From positions 1 through 64,000 of the forward strand of contig NZ_FNJI01000002.1 of the NCBI RefSeq assembly GCF_900104445.1: a stretch of 64,000 nucleotides of DNA. The letters are read 5' to 3'. This document shows positions 1 through 10,640 of the stretch, in pieces. This stretch comes from Desulforhopalus singaporensis. GTDB taxonomy: Bacteria; Desulfobacterota; Desulfobulbia; Desulfobulbales; Desulfocapsaceae. The notes beneath the pieces were generated by a model. The model ran no database searches, was not told the origin of the DNA, and saw only the letters and a program-made list of their open reading frames with translations. The position numbers were made by a program, and so were the translations under genes. Each line of letters begins with the position of its first letter. The stretch's first letter is position 1.

Positions 1-1
1 C

Positions 2-292
2 ACATCATTGGCCAAGGCAGATTTATTAGTCCTGGATGACTACGGCCTGGAGCAGCTGGATCGCGAAAAACGACATGATTTATTAGAGATACTTGAAGAT
101 CGCCACGGTCTCAAATCAACCCTGGTGACCAGTCAGCTACCTGTTGACCTCTGGCACGAACAGATCGGCGATCCGACCCTTGCAGACGCCATCCTGGACA
201 GGCTGGTGCACTGTGCACACAGAGTAAAACTCAAAGGAGAATCCATGAGAAAAATGAAAGCAAACTTGACGTCAATGCAACCAACGAGGTAA
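2..292 (+). pseudogene. istB: IstB-type ATPase of an IS21 element, 3' part only (cut by left window edge)
   Basis: The reading frame is open to the left edge, so only the C-terminal ~97 residues are visible. They contain the IstB/DnaA-like ATPase signature: the Walker B stretch LLVLDDYG, then sensor-1-like LVTSQLP, then [15 protein letters not shown], then the conserved tail LKGESMRK. IstB is the AAA+ helper of the IstA transposase in IS21-family elements. The first available start codon (TTG at 8) lies inside the domain and is not a true start. It is followed by IS21-type non-coding end sequence rather than a gene. Whether the element is intact upstream cannot be seen. The family call is secure; the status (intact or broken) is not. 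Confidence 0.85.
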
Positions 293-598
293 TGGACAAA
301 TAACAGCGTCGCTTCGCTCCGACTACCCGGCCGCGATCATCTGGAATGGGTGGCCGGGATCAGTGGAATACGCGGTTACTGCTGATCCTACAACTGGCTT
401 TCAGCAGGATACTGTAAGTGGACTCTAATCTCGCCGGCTAGCAATTGAGTAATGTATTGTTGTGGCAGAGAAACAAGAACCATTTCATTAATGTTAATCA
501 GCGTGCAATAATGCCCCCTTTTCGAGAAAAACAGCGTCGAAAATCGACCCCTCTATGTTACCCCGTCCATGATGGAACTATCACGGAGGATATGGAGG
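293..598. other. Non-coding stretch between two IS21-type pieces; probable IS ends
   Basis: No credible gene. After the istB stop, the sequence has a GC-rich part around 330-380 and then an AT-rich part. From about 492, the run TGTTAATCAGCGTGCAATAA followed by a C-run resembles the left terminus of IS21-type elements, and an istA start follows at 599. I therefore read this stretch as the right end of one IS21 copy followed by the left end of another. This is a resemblance from memory; no repeat copy inside the window proves the termini. Confidence 0.4.
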
Positions 599-980
599 AT
601 GTTAGTAGTGGAGACTATAGAAAAAATCGTCGTTTACATTTTGCAGAATGGCTTGGGATAAAAGTATCAGTCGTAAGCTTGGGTTGTCTAGAAATACAGT
701 CCGTAAATTTATTCTAAGCGGTGCAACAGAACATACTTATCAACGCACCATTCAACCCCAGCCCCTACTTGATGAGTATGTTTCCCAGTTGGAGAAGCTG
801 CTTGACGAGGATTGGGAGCGTCCCGGGAAGCGTAAGATAACAGCCCGCCGCCTCTTTGAGCTATTGCGCACAGAAGGTTACGCCGGGAGTTACGACTGCG
901 TCCAGCGCTTTACCAAGAAATGGAGAAGAGGGAAAGGTAAGCAAAGCTCTGGAGCGTTTGTACCCCTTAAGTTTCCCCCC
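599..980 (+). pseudogene. istA: IS21 transposase IstA, N-terminal part, two frameshifts and 3' truncation
   Basis: Homology to the IstA N-terminus is spread over three successive frames. From ATG 599 one frame gives MLVVETIEKI. The next frame, near 630, gives RRLHFAEWLGIK. The third, from about 660, gives SISRKLGLSRNTVRKFILSG and continues through TARRLFELLRTEGYAGSYD to AFVPLKFPP. Each step fits a single-base deletion: one after the ATC codon near 629-630, and one in the A-run at 660-663 (four A where five restore the frame). The helix-turn-helix is recognisable, but the DDE catalytic core is missing because homology stops at about 980, where an IS256-type fragment begins on the other strand. 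The gene is dead. Confidence 0.85.
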
Positions 981-1449
981 AGGTCATAACCTGGTCGATC
1001 GCGGCCGCTGTAACCTTTGAAACAAGGCTGTGGGAGACCTCTGCCCCATACATTTCTTTGAAGGTTGCTGCAATATCCCGGGTTGTCATCCCCCTTGCGT
1101 AGAGGGCCAGGATCTGGTCGTCGAATTCGGTGAGACGGGTCTATCCCTTCTTGATAAATTGAGGTGAGAAACTGCCCTGGCGATCACGGGGCGTGGTTAT
1201 CTCCACCTCGCCGATGTGTCCCTTGAGTGTCTTTTTAGAAGTGGTGTTGCGGCTGTTGCCAGTTCCTCTGCCCTCATTGGCATGCTTGACATAACCGAGA
1301 TGCTCCTCCATCTCTTTCCCCAGCGCTGTTTCTACAGTGAGTTTTACAAGTTCACGGCTCAGGGCTGATAGGTCTTTCTCGCTTTTAAGGTTCTTGGCCA
1401 GTTCAGCGGCCAAAGACTGCGGGATTTCTTTGTCGGATTCTTTGCTCAC
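967..1449 (-). pseudogene. IS256/Mutator-type transposase, N-terminal fragment with in-frame amber stop
   Basis: The minus-strand frame from ATG 1449 encodes a Mutator-family transposase N-terminus, including KLTVETALGKEMEEHLGY and EVEITTPRDRQGSF...FIKKG. A TAG at 1141-1143 interrupts it. The same frame then continues with TRLTEFDDQILALYARGMTT, RDIAATFKEMYG and VSHSLVSKVT, so the TAG most simply replaces a glutamine codon (CAG). Homology ends near 980 at the junction with the istA fragment. The first DDE aspartate and everything after it are missing. A sequence near 1487-1515 (GCAGTTACACAATTTTATTT) may be the outer terminus of this element. The protein is certainly non-functional. Confidence 0.85.
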
Positions 1450-1685
1450 GTCAATTCATTTTCTTAGCGAAGTTAATTGATTGTAAGCAGTTACACAATT
1501 TTATTTACAGACTCCTTCAGAAATCAACTTGGGCTACCTTGGGATGAGAGTTTAAAACTCAGAGGATAAATGGAAACTTCTTTTTACTTTTTGTGGGTCA
1601 CTTTTGCACACAGACAAGGAGTCAATATTGACAACCGACAGCAGAAAATTGGATTTTTTCATCGTTATCTCCTTGTTTTTTGAGG

Positions 1686-2381
1686 TTACGGTCTGTTGTT
1701 CTGAGAAAAATAGACCGCTCGAATGTACTTTTTGTTGTATTCAAAATCCCAGTGAACATCTTTCATGCAGAAAACCGCTTCTTCCAGATCTTTGTCACGG
1801 ATAGCCTCGAGAATTCTGTCATGTTCGGCGCATGCATCCAGGTACCATTGTTGAGGAAAAGATTTTGCCGGAAAGTCCCAGAGTCTGTTCTTGATCGGGC
1901 GTAGGATTCTTTCTGCGAACATATTGGGTGCCATCATTATAAAAAACTGATGGAACTCATAATGAAGCAGCGAGTAAGAGCGTAAATCCCCTTCCCGGAC
2001 ATACTCCTTCATCTGCTTGTTCAGCTCACTCATCTGGTCCAGGACTTCAGTTGTATAGTTGTCAAACCCGTTGGCGACAAGGGTGCTTTCAATAGTTCCT
2101 ATTATTCCGTAGAGGTATTGAATATCCTCTTCTTCAAGGATGTTTACGGTAACCCTGCTGCGGGGATGAATGGTGACGATACCTTCTGCATCCAATCTGA
2201 TAAGGGCATTGTTGAGAGGAGTGCGGCTGATGCCGAGTTCCTTGCAGATCTTCTTCTGATCTATTACTGAGCCCGGCAGGAGTTCTCCGCGGTGCAGTTT
2301 TTCGCTAAGTATCTCGTAAATCTGGTTCCTGAGGGATTGTGATCTGTTCTGTCCGGGAGTTTCACTGTTCTCCGAGTGCAT
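1686..2381 (-). CDS. GntR-family transcriptional regulator with FCD ligand domain
   Basis: A 231-residue protein of the FadR/FCD subfamily. Residues ~17-80 form the winged helix-turn-helix (SLRNQIYEILSEKLHRGELL, then KELGISRTPLNNALIRLDAEG). Residues ~90-220 form the helical FCD domain, with histidines in LLHYEFHQFF and AEHDRIL in the positions that bind metal or carboxylate ligands in this family. Such proteins usually repress catabolic genes for small organic acids next to them, but none lies nearby: IS fragments are on one side and a 24-bp inverted repeat and a tRNA on the other. It may be an orphan left after loss of its partner operon. The family call is firm; the ligand is unknown. Confidence 0.85.
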   Translation of the reverse strand: MHSENSETPGQNRSQSLRNQIYEILSEKLHRGELLPGSVIDQKKICKELGISRTPLNNALIRLDAEGIVTIHPRSRVTVNILEEEDIQYLYGIIGTIESTLVANGFDNYTTEVLDQMSELNKQMKEYVREGDLRSYSLLHYEFHQFFIMMAPNMFAERILRPIKNRLWDFPAKSFPQQWYLDACAEHDRILEAIRDKDLEEAVFCMKDVHWDFEYNKKYIRAVYFSQNNRP

Positions 2382-2417
2382 GGCTTGCCTTTCTTATTGA
2401 GGTGTGTATCCGATTTC

Positions 2418-2687
2418 GGTTCTTCTGGGTTAAGCGTACTTCTCAGTATCGCCTAGTATTGCTGGTTTGTGGACGAGTCAAAGAAGGAAAATGTTCTGCT
2501 TTGGCAGCTTTTTTCGCTTCAAATATTTTCTTTCCTCCCCCTCCCTTTGAACAAGAGAAGGAAGGAGAGAATGCAAGATGAGGAGTTCTCCACCTCAAAA
2601 AGTCGTGGCTATTTACAGAATTCATTGACTTCAGAGCCTCTAAAAATCTAGCTCTCATATCAAAAGTACGCTTAATCCAGAAGAACC
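2418..2687. repeat. 270-bp segment bounded by 24-bp inverted repeats (possible MITE)
   Basis: The left arm (2418-2441) and right arm (2664-2687) are reverse complements at 23 of 24 positions. The left arm reads GGTTCTTCTGGGTTAAGCGT then ACTT. The inside holds no convincing gene; small ORFs there have no recognisable product. The layout suits a miniature inverted-repeat element or the ends of a deleted IS. No obvious target-site duplication is visible immediately outside. A pair of distant operators for the neighbouring GntR gene is a less likely alternative. Confidence 0.55.
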
Positions 2688-2747
2688 AAAAATAACGTAT
2701 TCTCTCTTAAACAACAATATCTACTATCCTACAGCTGTCCTGGAAGC

Positions 2748-2787
2748 AAAACAGCCACCCAGACAAAGTGTCTGAGTGGCTGTTTTT
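2748..2787 (-). terminator. Intrinsic terminator downstream of tRNA-Arg
   Basis: The stem AAACAGCCAC / GTGGCTGTTT (2749-2758 with 2776-2785) has a nested CAGAC/GTCTG stem and is flanked by A-run and T-run. It lies just beyond the 3' end of the minus-strand tRNA. The T-run is longer on the plus strand, so it may also work in the opposite direction. Confidence 0.75.
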
Positions 2788-2789
2788 AT

Positions 2790-2866
<77 letters not shown>

Positions 2867-2955
2867 TTAGGTGATATATTCAGCTGTGCAGGCAAAAAAC
2901 CTGCACGGACGACATAATAACCGAAGTTTTCCAAAAAGCAACTTCATTCTTACTT

Positions 2956-5286
2956 TTAATCCATATCTTGCGCTCGTTTCCATACGGGACCGTTTTCCGT
3001 ATCGATCACGGTGATCCCCTTCTGCACCAACTCCTCCCTTACCCGATCAGCCAGAGCCCAGTCCTTGTCCAACCGGGCCTGCTCCCTTTTCTGGATAAGG
3101 GCATTGACGTCAGGAGCAAGGGGGCACCCCTGCAACCGAAACACATTCAGTATCCGGTCTAGTTTCTTGAGGCTTTCAAGGATATAATTTTTTTGGTCTT
3201 TATCAAGGTGATTCACCTGCAGAATCGGGTTCAGCCTCCTGATGAAATTATAAATGGCCCCCATCCCTTTGGAAACATTGAGATCGTCGTTCATGGCCTC
3301 GTAAAACTGCTCTTCCATGCCGGAGACAAACGCAGCAACCTCCGGGTGAGGCCTGCCGCCAGGAAGACAGTTAAGTTTACAAGTGAATTCATCAAGCCGC
3401 CGCAGCGCTGTTCGGACACTGTCGAGCCGTTTGTAGGAGAAATCAAGGGGCTTTCTGTAGTGGACCGAAAGCAGCATGAACCTGACTTCGCGAGCGGTAT
3501 AGCCTTTTTCAACAAGCTCCTTCAGGGTAATGTTGTTTCCCGCGTCGCTTGACATGTGCTTGCCATTCACCAGGACAAGCTCGGAGTGTAGCCAGTAATT
3601 GGCGAGCTGTTTTCCGGTAAGAGCCTCGGCTACGGCAATTTCATTTTCGTGGTGCGGGAAGATGAGATTGCGGCTGGAGGTATGAATATCCATAGTTGTG
3701 CCAAGGTACTGCAGCGCCATGGCCGAACACTCAACATGCCAGCTCGGTCTCACGTTCCCCCAGTCGGTCTCATAGAATATTCCCTTTTTTAACTCCTGGA
3801 GGGTTGATCTCTTGAGCAGAGTAAAATCCCTGGGATTATCCTTTTCATAGTCGTCCAGGTCGACGGTTTTTCCCAGCTGGATCTTGCTCAAGTCTATCCC
3901 CGACAATCGACCGTATTTCTTGCTCTTGGAGATATCGAAATAGATGGAGCCGTGCTTTTCGTAGGCATATCCTTTATGCAGCAGTTCATGGGCTATCTCG
4001 ATCATGTGACCAACGCTTTCCGATGCCTTGGGATACCCTGTGGCCTTCTTCACCCCGAGAGTTTCCATATCCTGCAGGAAGGAATCGATATAGTGTCGGG
4101 TAAACTCCTTGAGCGGTTTCTGCGCAGCCTCGGCACCTGCTATGGTATTATCATCCAGATCGGTAAAATTCATAAACGCATCTACCTGAAACCCTTTGCT
4201 CTCCAGGGTCCGCGTTATAAGATCTGATACGATAAATCTCCGACAAAGCGCCAGGTTGGCAAATTCATAAGCCGTCGGCCCGCACGAATAGAAAGAAACC
4301 CGTCCTTCAATCTGCGGCACAAACTCCTCTTTTTTCTTCGAGAGGCTGTTATAAAAACGCAGCTGATTCTTTTTCCCGTCGTTTTTCTTTGGCGGGGTGA
4401 AAAGAGGTGTGCTCAGATATCTCTCGCCGCCGTCGGGGAGAATGACCACAATCATGCCTTTGTCAAGGTCCCTGGAGTAGTCGATTGCCGCCGCCATGGC
4501 ACCTCCACTGCTCATGCCGACCAGAATACCCTCTTTGGCAGCCAGCTTGCGGGCCGTTTCAAAGGCGTCTTCGTCATCTACCTGCACAATCTGGTCCGGT
4601 ACCGACTTGTCGAAGATGCCGGGCTTATACGACTCCTTCATATTCTTGAGGCCCTGAATTTTATGATCCAGATGAGGTTCTACCGCTATAACCTTTACAT
4701 GAGGCTGAAACTCATGGAACCAGGCACAAAGCCCCATAATGGTTCCAGAGGTGCCGAGAGTGGCCACAAGATGGGTCACTTTCCCACCAGTCTGCTTCCA
4801 TATCTCTGGCGCAGTCTGGTTGTAATGTGCTCTCCAGTTCGCTTCGTTGTTATACTGGTCGGTGAGGAAATAGCGATCTGGAAATTCCCGCACCATTGCA
4901 TAGGATTTCTCAATCGCCCCATCCGTCGCCCTGGCGGCGGGGGTCAGCAAAATCTCCGCGCCGTACGCCTGCATTATTTTTCGCCGTTCAATCGAGGCTG
5001 ATTCAGGCATCACCAGCACACACCTGTACCCTTTGGCGGCACAGACCATGGCAAGGCCGATGCCGGTATTGCCGCTGGTCGCCTCAAGGACGATTTTGTC
5101 TCTGGTCAGCTCGCCACTGGCCTCTCCGGCCTCGATCATGGACAGCGAGATGCGCTCCTTTACCGACCCGCCCGGATTGGTCGCTTCAATTTTGCCATAT
5201 ATCTCAACCGATTCTTTACCACCAAGACGGTTTATCCGCACAAGAGGCGTGTTGCCAATAGCACTACAGACATTTTGATGTAACAT
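2956..5286 (-). CDS. Cysteine synthase fused to a cysteinyl-tRNA-synthetase-like domain with degenerate catalytic motifs
   Basis: 776 residues from ATG 5286 (MLHQNVCSAIGNTPLVRINR). A longer in-frame start at 5358 would lie inside dciA and adds a non-conserved leader. Residues 1-~310 are a PLP beta-family cysteine synthase close to CysM: NPGGSVKERI with PLP lysine K43, SGNTG at 71-75, phosphate loop GTSGTIMG. After a Lys-rich linker, residues ~325-776 have the CysRS fold: zinc ligands C335 (YSCGPT), the Cys of WHVECSAM, and His/Glu of FPHHENEIA are kept. But HIGH is NLAL (344-347) and KMSKS is HMSSD (577-581). Known CysRS enzymes need both signatures for cysteine adenylation, so I infer that the second half is not a normal synthetase. 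It lies downstream of dciA on the same strand. Confidence 0.9.
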   Translation of the reverse strand: MLHQNVCSAIGNTPLVRINRLGGKESVEIYGKIEATNPGGSVKERISLSMIEAGEASGELTRDKIVLEATSGNTGIGLAMVCAAKGYRCVLVMPESASIERRKIMQAYGAEILLTPAARATDGAIEKSYAMVREFPDRYFLTDQYNNEANWRAHYNQTAPEIWKQTGGKVTHLVATLGTSGTIMGLCAWFHEFQPHVKVIAVEPHLDHKIQGLKNMKESYKPGIFDKSVPDQIVQVDDEDAFETARKLAAKEGILVGMSSGGAMAAAIDYSRDLDKGMIVVILPDGGERYLSTPLFTPPKKNDGKKNQLRFYNSLSKKKEEFVPQIEGRVSFYSCGPTAYEFANLALCRRFIVSDLITRTLESKGFQVDAFMNFTDLDDNTIAGAEAAQKPLKEFTRHYIDSFLQDMETLGVKKATGYPKASESVGHMIEIAHELLHKGYAYEKHGSIYFDISKSKKYGRLSGIDLSKIQLGKTVDLDDYEKDNPRDFTLLKRSTLQELKKGIFYETDWGNVRPSWHVECSAMALQYLGTTMDIHTSSRNLIFPHHENEIAVAEALTGKQLANYWLHSELVLVNGKHMSSDAGNNITLKELVEKGYTAREVRFMLLSVHYRKPLDFSYKRLDSVRTALRRLDEFTCKLNCLPGGRPHPEVAAFVSGMEEQFYEAMNDDLNVSKGMGAIYNFIRRLNPILQVNHLDKDQKNYILESLKKLDRILNVFRLQGCPLAPDVNALIQKREQARLDKDWALADRVREELVQKGITVIDTENGPVWKRAQDMD

Positions 5287-5336
5287 TTCAAGCCACGATG
5301 TATAAAAAAACAATAAACAAAAATCCAGTACCAGCG

Positions 5337-5828
5337 TTATTTCTTCTCTTTCCTGCAAGCATTAGCAAGATACCAGAACTGCATTAAAGCTTCCCGGCAT
5401 TTTTCATCCTTGATGATACCGACCTGACCGGAAAACTCAGCGATCTGCGCCTTGGAAGGGGGAACGAATCGTATCAGCGGTCCGCTGTTATCCTTCATAT
5501 CATGCGGATTTTTCTCTTTTTCCCTGGGCAAAACCATCCTTATATCGACAATCCTGCCCATCTGGAGATATGAATTGAAATTTTCCAGCATCTCCACCTT
5601 CCGGTACTGGAGCTGTGCCAGCCAGGAGGAATTTTCCACCTCAATCCACAATATCCCGCGCTCGATCTTCAGCGGTGCTGCGTGAACATGCACCTCCTCA
5701 TCGACAAGATCGCGCCAATGCACGAATATCTTATGCAACTCCAGCTGCTTTTCCCACCCCTTGTCCCTTACGACCCGGGGAAGGGTTGCGGCGATCAGTT
5801 CTTCGGTATCAGTTTTCTTTTTAGCCAT
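5337..5828 (-). CDS. dciA: DciA-like DUF721 protein (replicative helicase loader/operator family)
   Basis: 163 residues. The N-terminal ~95 residues match the DUF721/DciA domain: a helical start (LIAATLPRVV), the W-x-D-L-V core (IFVHWRDLVDEEVHVHAAPL), then a strand pair around LWIEVENSSWLAQLQYRK. In bacteria lacking DnaC/DnaI loaders, DciA proteins assist loading of the DnaB helicase. The C-terminal half (~100-163) is charged and less conserved. It ends 50 nt before the cysK-cysS start on the same strand. The start has an ATATGGCTAAA context with a weak Shine-Dalgarno sequence. The family call is good; the functional role is transferred from other species. Confidence 0.75.
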   Translation of the reverse strand: MAKKKTDTEELIAATLPRVVRDKGWEKQLELHKIFVHWRDLVDEEVHVHAAPLKIERGILWIEVENSSWLAQLQYRKVEMLENFNSYLQMGRIVDIRMVLPREKEKNPHDMKDNSGPLIRFVPPSKAQIAEFSGQVGIIKDEKCREALMQFWYLANACRKEKK

Positions 5829-5891
5829 ATATCCTGTTCTGTCAGATTACCTCACTCTTTACTTAGAAAAAAAATATTTGGCAAGGCTCAT

Positions 5892-5928
5892 AAAAAAACC
5901 CGCAATCCTCAAAAAAGGACTGCGGGTT
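5892..5928 (-). terminator. Intrinsic terminator of glnA
   Basis: On the minus strand the arms AACCCGCAGTCC and GGATTGCGGGTT pair (one G-U) around a T-rich loop, followed by a run of seven T. It lies 32 nt beyond the glnA stop and separates glnA from dciA. Confidence 0.9.
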
Positions 5929-5959
5929 GCAGATCAGTCACCGTGGCTTTGGCCAGGTA

Positions 5960-7288
5960 TCAGTAAATCCCCAGGTATGTTTTCAACTCCCAGTCGGTTA
6001 CTGCGATCCTGTACTCATCCCATTCCTTTTCCTTTGCCTCGATATATTTGTTGAATATATGATTGCCGAGGGTAGCTTTGGAGATGGGATTACTCTTCAA
6101 CTCTTCAATGGCTTCCTTCAGGGATGATGGCATGACCATGATTCCTTCTTCCATCATCTGGCTGCTGGTCATTTCAAAAATGTCTTTATTTACGGAGGGC
6201 GGCGGTGTGAGGTCGTTCTTCACTCCGTCAAGGCCACAATTGAGCATCATCGCAAGCGCAAGATACGGGTTGCAGCTCGGATCCGGGCAACGGATTTCAG
6301 TTCTGGTGGAAAGACCTCGAGCGGCCGGGATACGAATCAGGGCCGAACGGTTGGACGCCGACCAGGCACAGTAGACCGGAGCCTCGTATCCGGGGACAAG
6401 ACGCTTGTAGGAGTTCACCAGAGGATTAGTTACTGCAGCAAAGGCACGCGCATTTTTTAAGGCGCCGGCAATATAAGCGTAGGCGATTTTGGACAATTGC
6501 AGCGGATCTGATTCGTCATAAAAAGCGTTGGTGCCATCCAGGTTAAAGAGTGACTGGTTGGTATGCATCCCCGAACCGTTGACACCGAAAATCGGCTTCG
6601 GCATAAAGGTTGCGTGCAATCCGTATTTTGAGGCAATACTCTTGACAACCCACTTGAAAGTGACGGTATTGTCAGCAGCCGTCAGAGCATCGGCATATTT
6701 GAAATTGATCTCATGCTGGCCTTCGGCGACCTCATGGTGGGACGCTTCGATCTCAAAACCCATCTTCTCAAGGGTCTCGATAATCTCACGGCGACAGTCG
6801 TTGGCGGTATCTTCCGGATCAAGCGAAAAATACCCGGCGACGTCATTGGTTATTGTGGTTGCAACCCCATTTTGGTCCTTTTCAAAAAGAAAAAACTCGG
6901 CCTCGGTTCCTACATTCATTGTATACCCGAGTTCCTTTGCTTCAGCCAGTACCCGCTTGAGATTCACCCGCGGACAACCTTCAAAAGGTGCACCGTTGGA
7001 CTTATGGACATCACAGATAATCCGAGCCGCCGACACGCCTTCCTTGTTTCTCCACGGCAGAATGGTAAACGTATCGTAGTCCGGCTTCAGGTACATATCC
7101 GACTCGTTAATCCGTACAAAACCATCAATTGAGGAACCGTCGAACATCATCTTGCCGTCAAGAGCTTTCTCTATCTGGCTTTTGGGAATCGCAACATTTT
7201 TCATGAATCCGAAGATGTCTACAAACTGGAGACGAAAATATTGAATGTTCTCGTCCTCAATAATCTGCATGATGTCTTCCCTGGTCAT
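5960..7288 (-). CDS. glnA: Glutamine synthetase, type I-alpha
   Basis: 442 residues. Makes glutamine from glutamate, ammonia and ATP as a dodecamer. Visible signatures include MFDGSSIDGF, the glutamate-binding NVGTEAEFFLF, the ammonia/metal site EGQHEINFKYADAL, NGSGMHTNQS, and PAARGLSTRTEIRCPDPSCNPYLAL. The length and C-terminal end (FNKYIEAKEKEWDEYRIAV...LKTYLGIY) are those of the short GSI-alpha form found in Firmicutes and some anaerobes. The C-terminal region carrying the adenylylated tyrosine of GSI-beta is absent, so control by GlnE is not expected. SD AGGAG precedes ATG 7288. It lies 193 nt downstream of glnD, on the same strand, with its own terminator and probably its own promoter. 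Confidence 0.96.
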   Translation of the reverse strand: MTREDIMQIIEDENIQYFRLQFVDIFGFMKNVAIPKSQIEKALDGKMMFDGSSIDGFVRINESDMYLKPDYDTFTILPWRNKEGVSAARIICDVHKSNGAPFEGCPRVNLKRVLAEAKELGYTMNVGTEAEFFLFEKDQNGVATTITNDVAGYFSLDPEDTANDCRREIIETLEKMGFEIEASHHEVAEGQHEINFKYADALTAADNTVTFKWVVKSIASKYGLHATFMPKPIFGVNGSGMHTNQSLFNLDGTNAFYDESDPLQLSKIAYAYIAGALKNARAFAAVTNPLVNSYKRLVPGYEAPVYCAWSASNRSALIRIPAARGLSTRTEIRCPDPSCNPYLALAMMLNCGLDGVKNDLTPPPSVNKDIFEMTSSQMMEEGIMVMPSSLKEAIEELKSNPISKATLGNHIFNKYIEAKEKEWDEYRIAVTDWELKTYLGIY

Positions 7289-7481
7289 TTTCCTGTCTCC
7301 TATTACTCAAAATTATATTGTTTTTCGTTTGCATCCTATGCTGCAACTGACCACAACGCCAAAATAACATTTATGACATCTTTTGCAATAAAAAATGAAA
7401 TTTTATGACAATTTTGTTATTTAAAAATCGTAGGAAACAGCCCAACGCATTTAAATTAAACATATTATTTATATTCGTGCC

Positions 7482-10419
<2,938 letters not shown>

Positions 10420-10640
10420 TCACCTATGAATCCGGCACAACCCGGAGCCTGTTCGATAGACGGTCGACAGAGCCTGTCAACCAGACCCACCACCGAGCCT
10501 TAAAGTTTATTTAGCCAAAGCATACTTACAAGAACAACACTTTACAACAAGTTCAGCATACCGCAAGCGGCAACTCCTCCATGACGCCCACTTCCCGGAC
10601 CGAGCCCAAGGCCAGGCTCCAGCACACCTGCAGGGGCCGC

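Larger units (their letters stand above)
1..1520. mobile_element. Cluster of decayed insertion sequences (IS21, IS21, IS256)
   Basis: Three transposase-related fragments lie end to end with no intact gene among them: istB 3' end (plus), istA 5' end (plus, frameshifted) and IS256-type 5' half (minus, amber). The istA/IS256 junction at about 980 is abrupt, consistent with insertion followed by deletion. The fragments lie a little over 1 kb from tRNA-Arg, a common integration site. I saw no copy of the tRNA 3' end in the interval, so an integrated island is not demonstrated. Confidence 0.7.

Noticed and set aside
445-717. 90-codon plus-strand ORF near the left end
   Set aside because: Only its part MEDVSSGDYRKNRRLHFAEW... 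overlaps IstA homology, in one of the frameshifted frames; treated as part of the istA pseudogene.
1548-1560. GAGTTT-A-AAACTC palindrome
   Set aside because: Short, isolated, in IS debris; no gene whose promoter it would control.
7289-7480. Sigma-54 promoter for glnA
   Set aside because: TGGC and TTGC elements are present on the minus strand but the GG-to-GC spacing is wrong in every combination tried.
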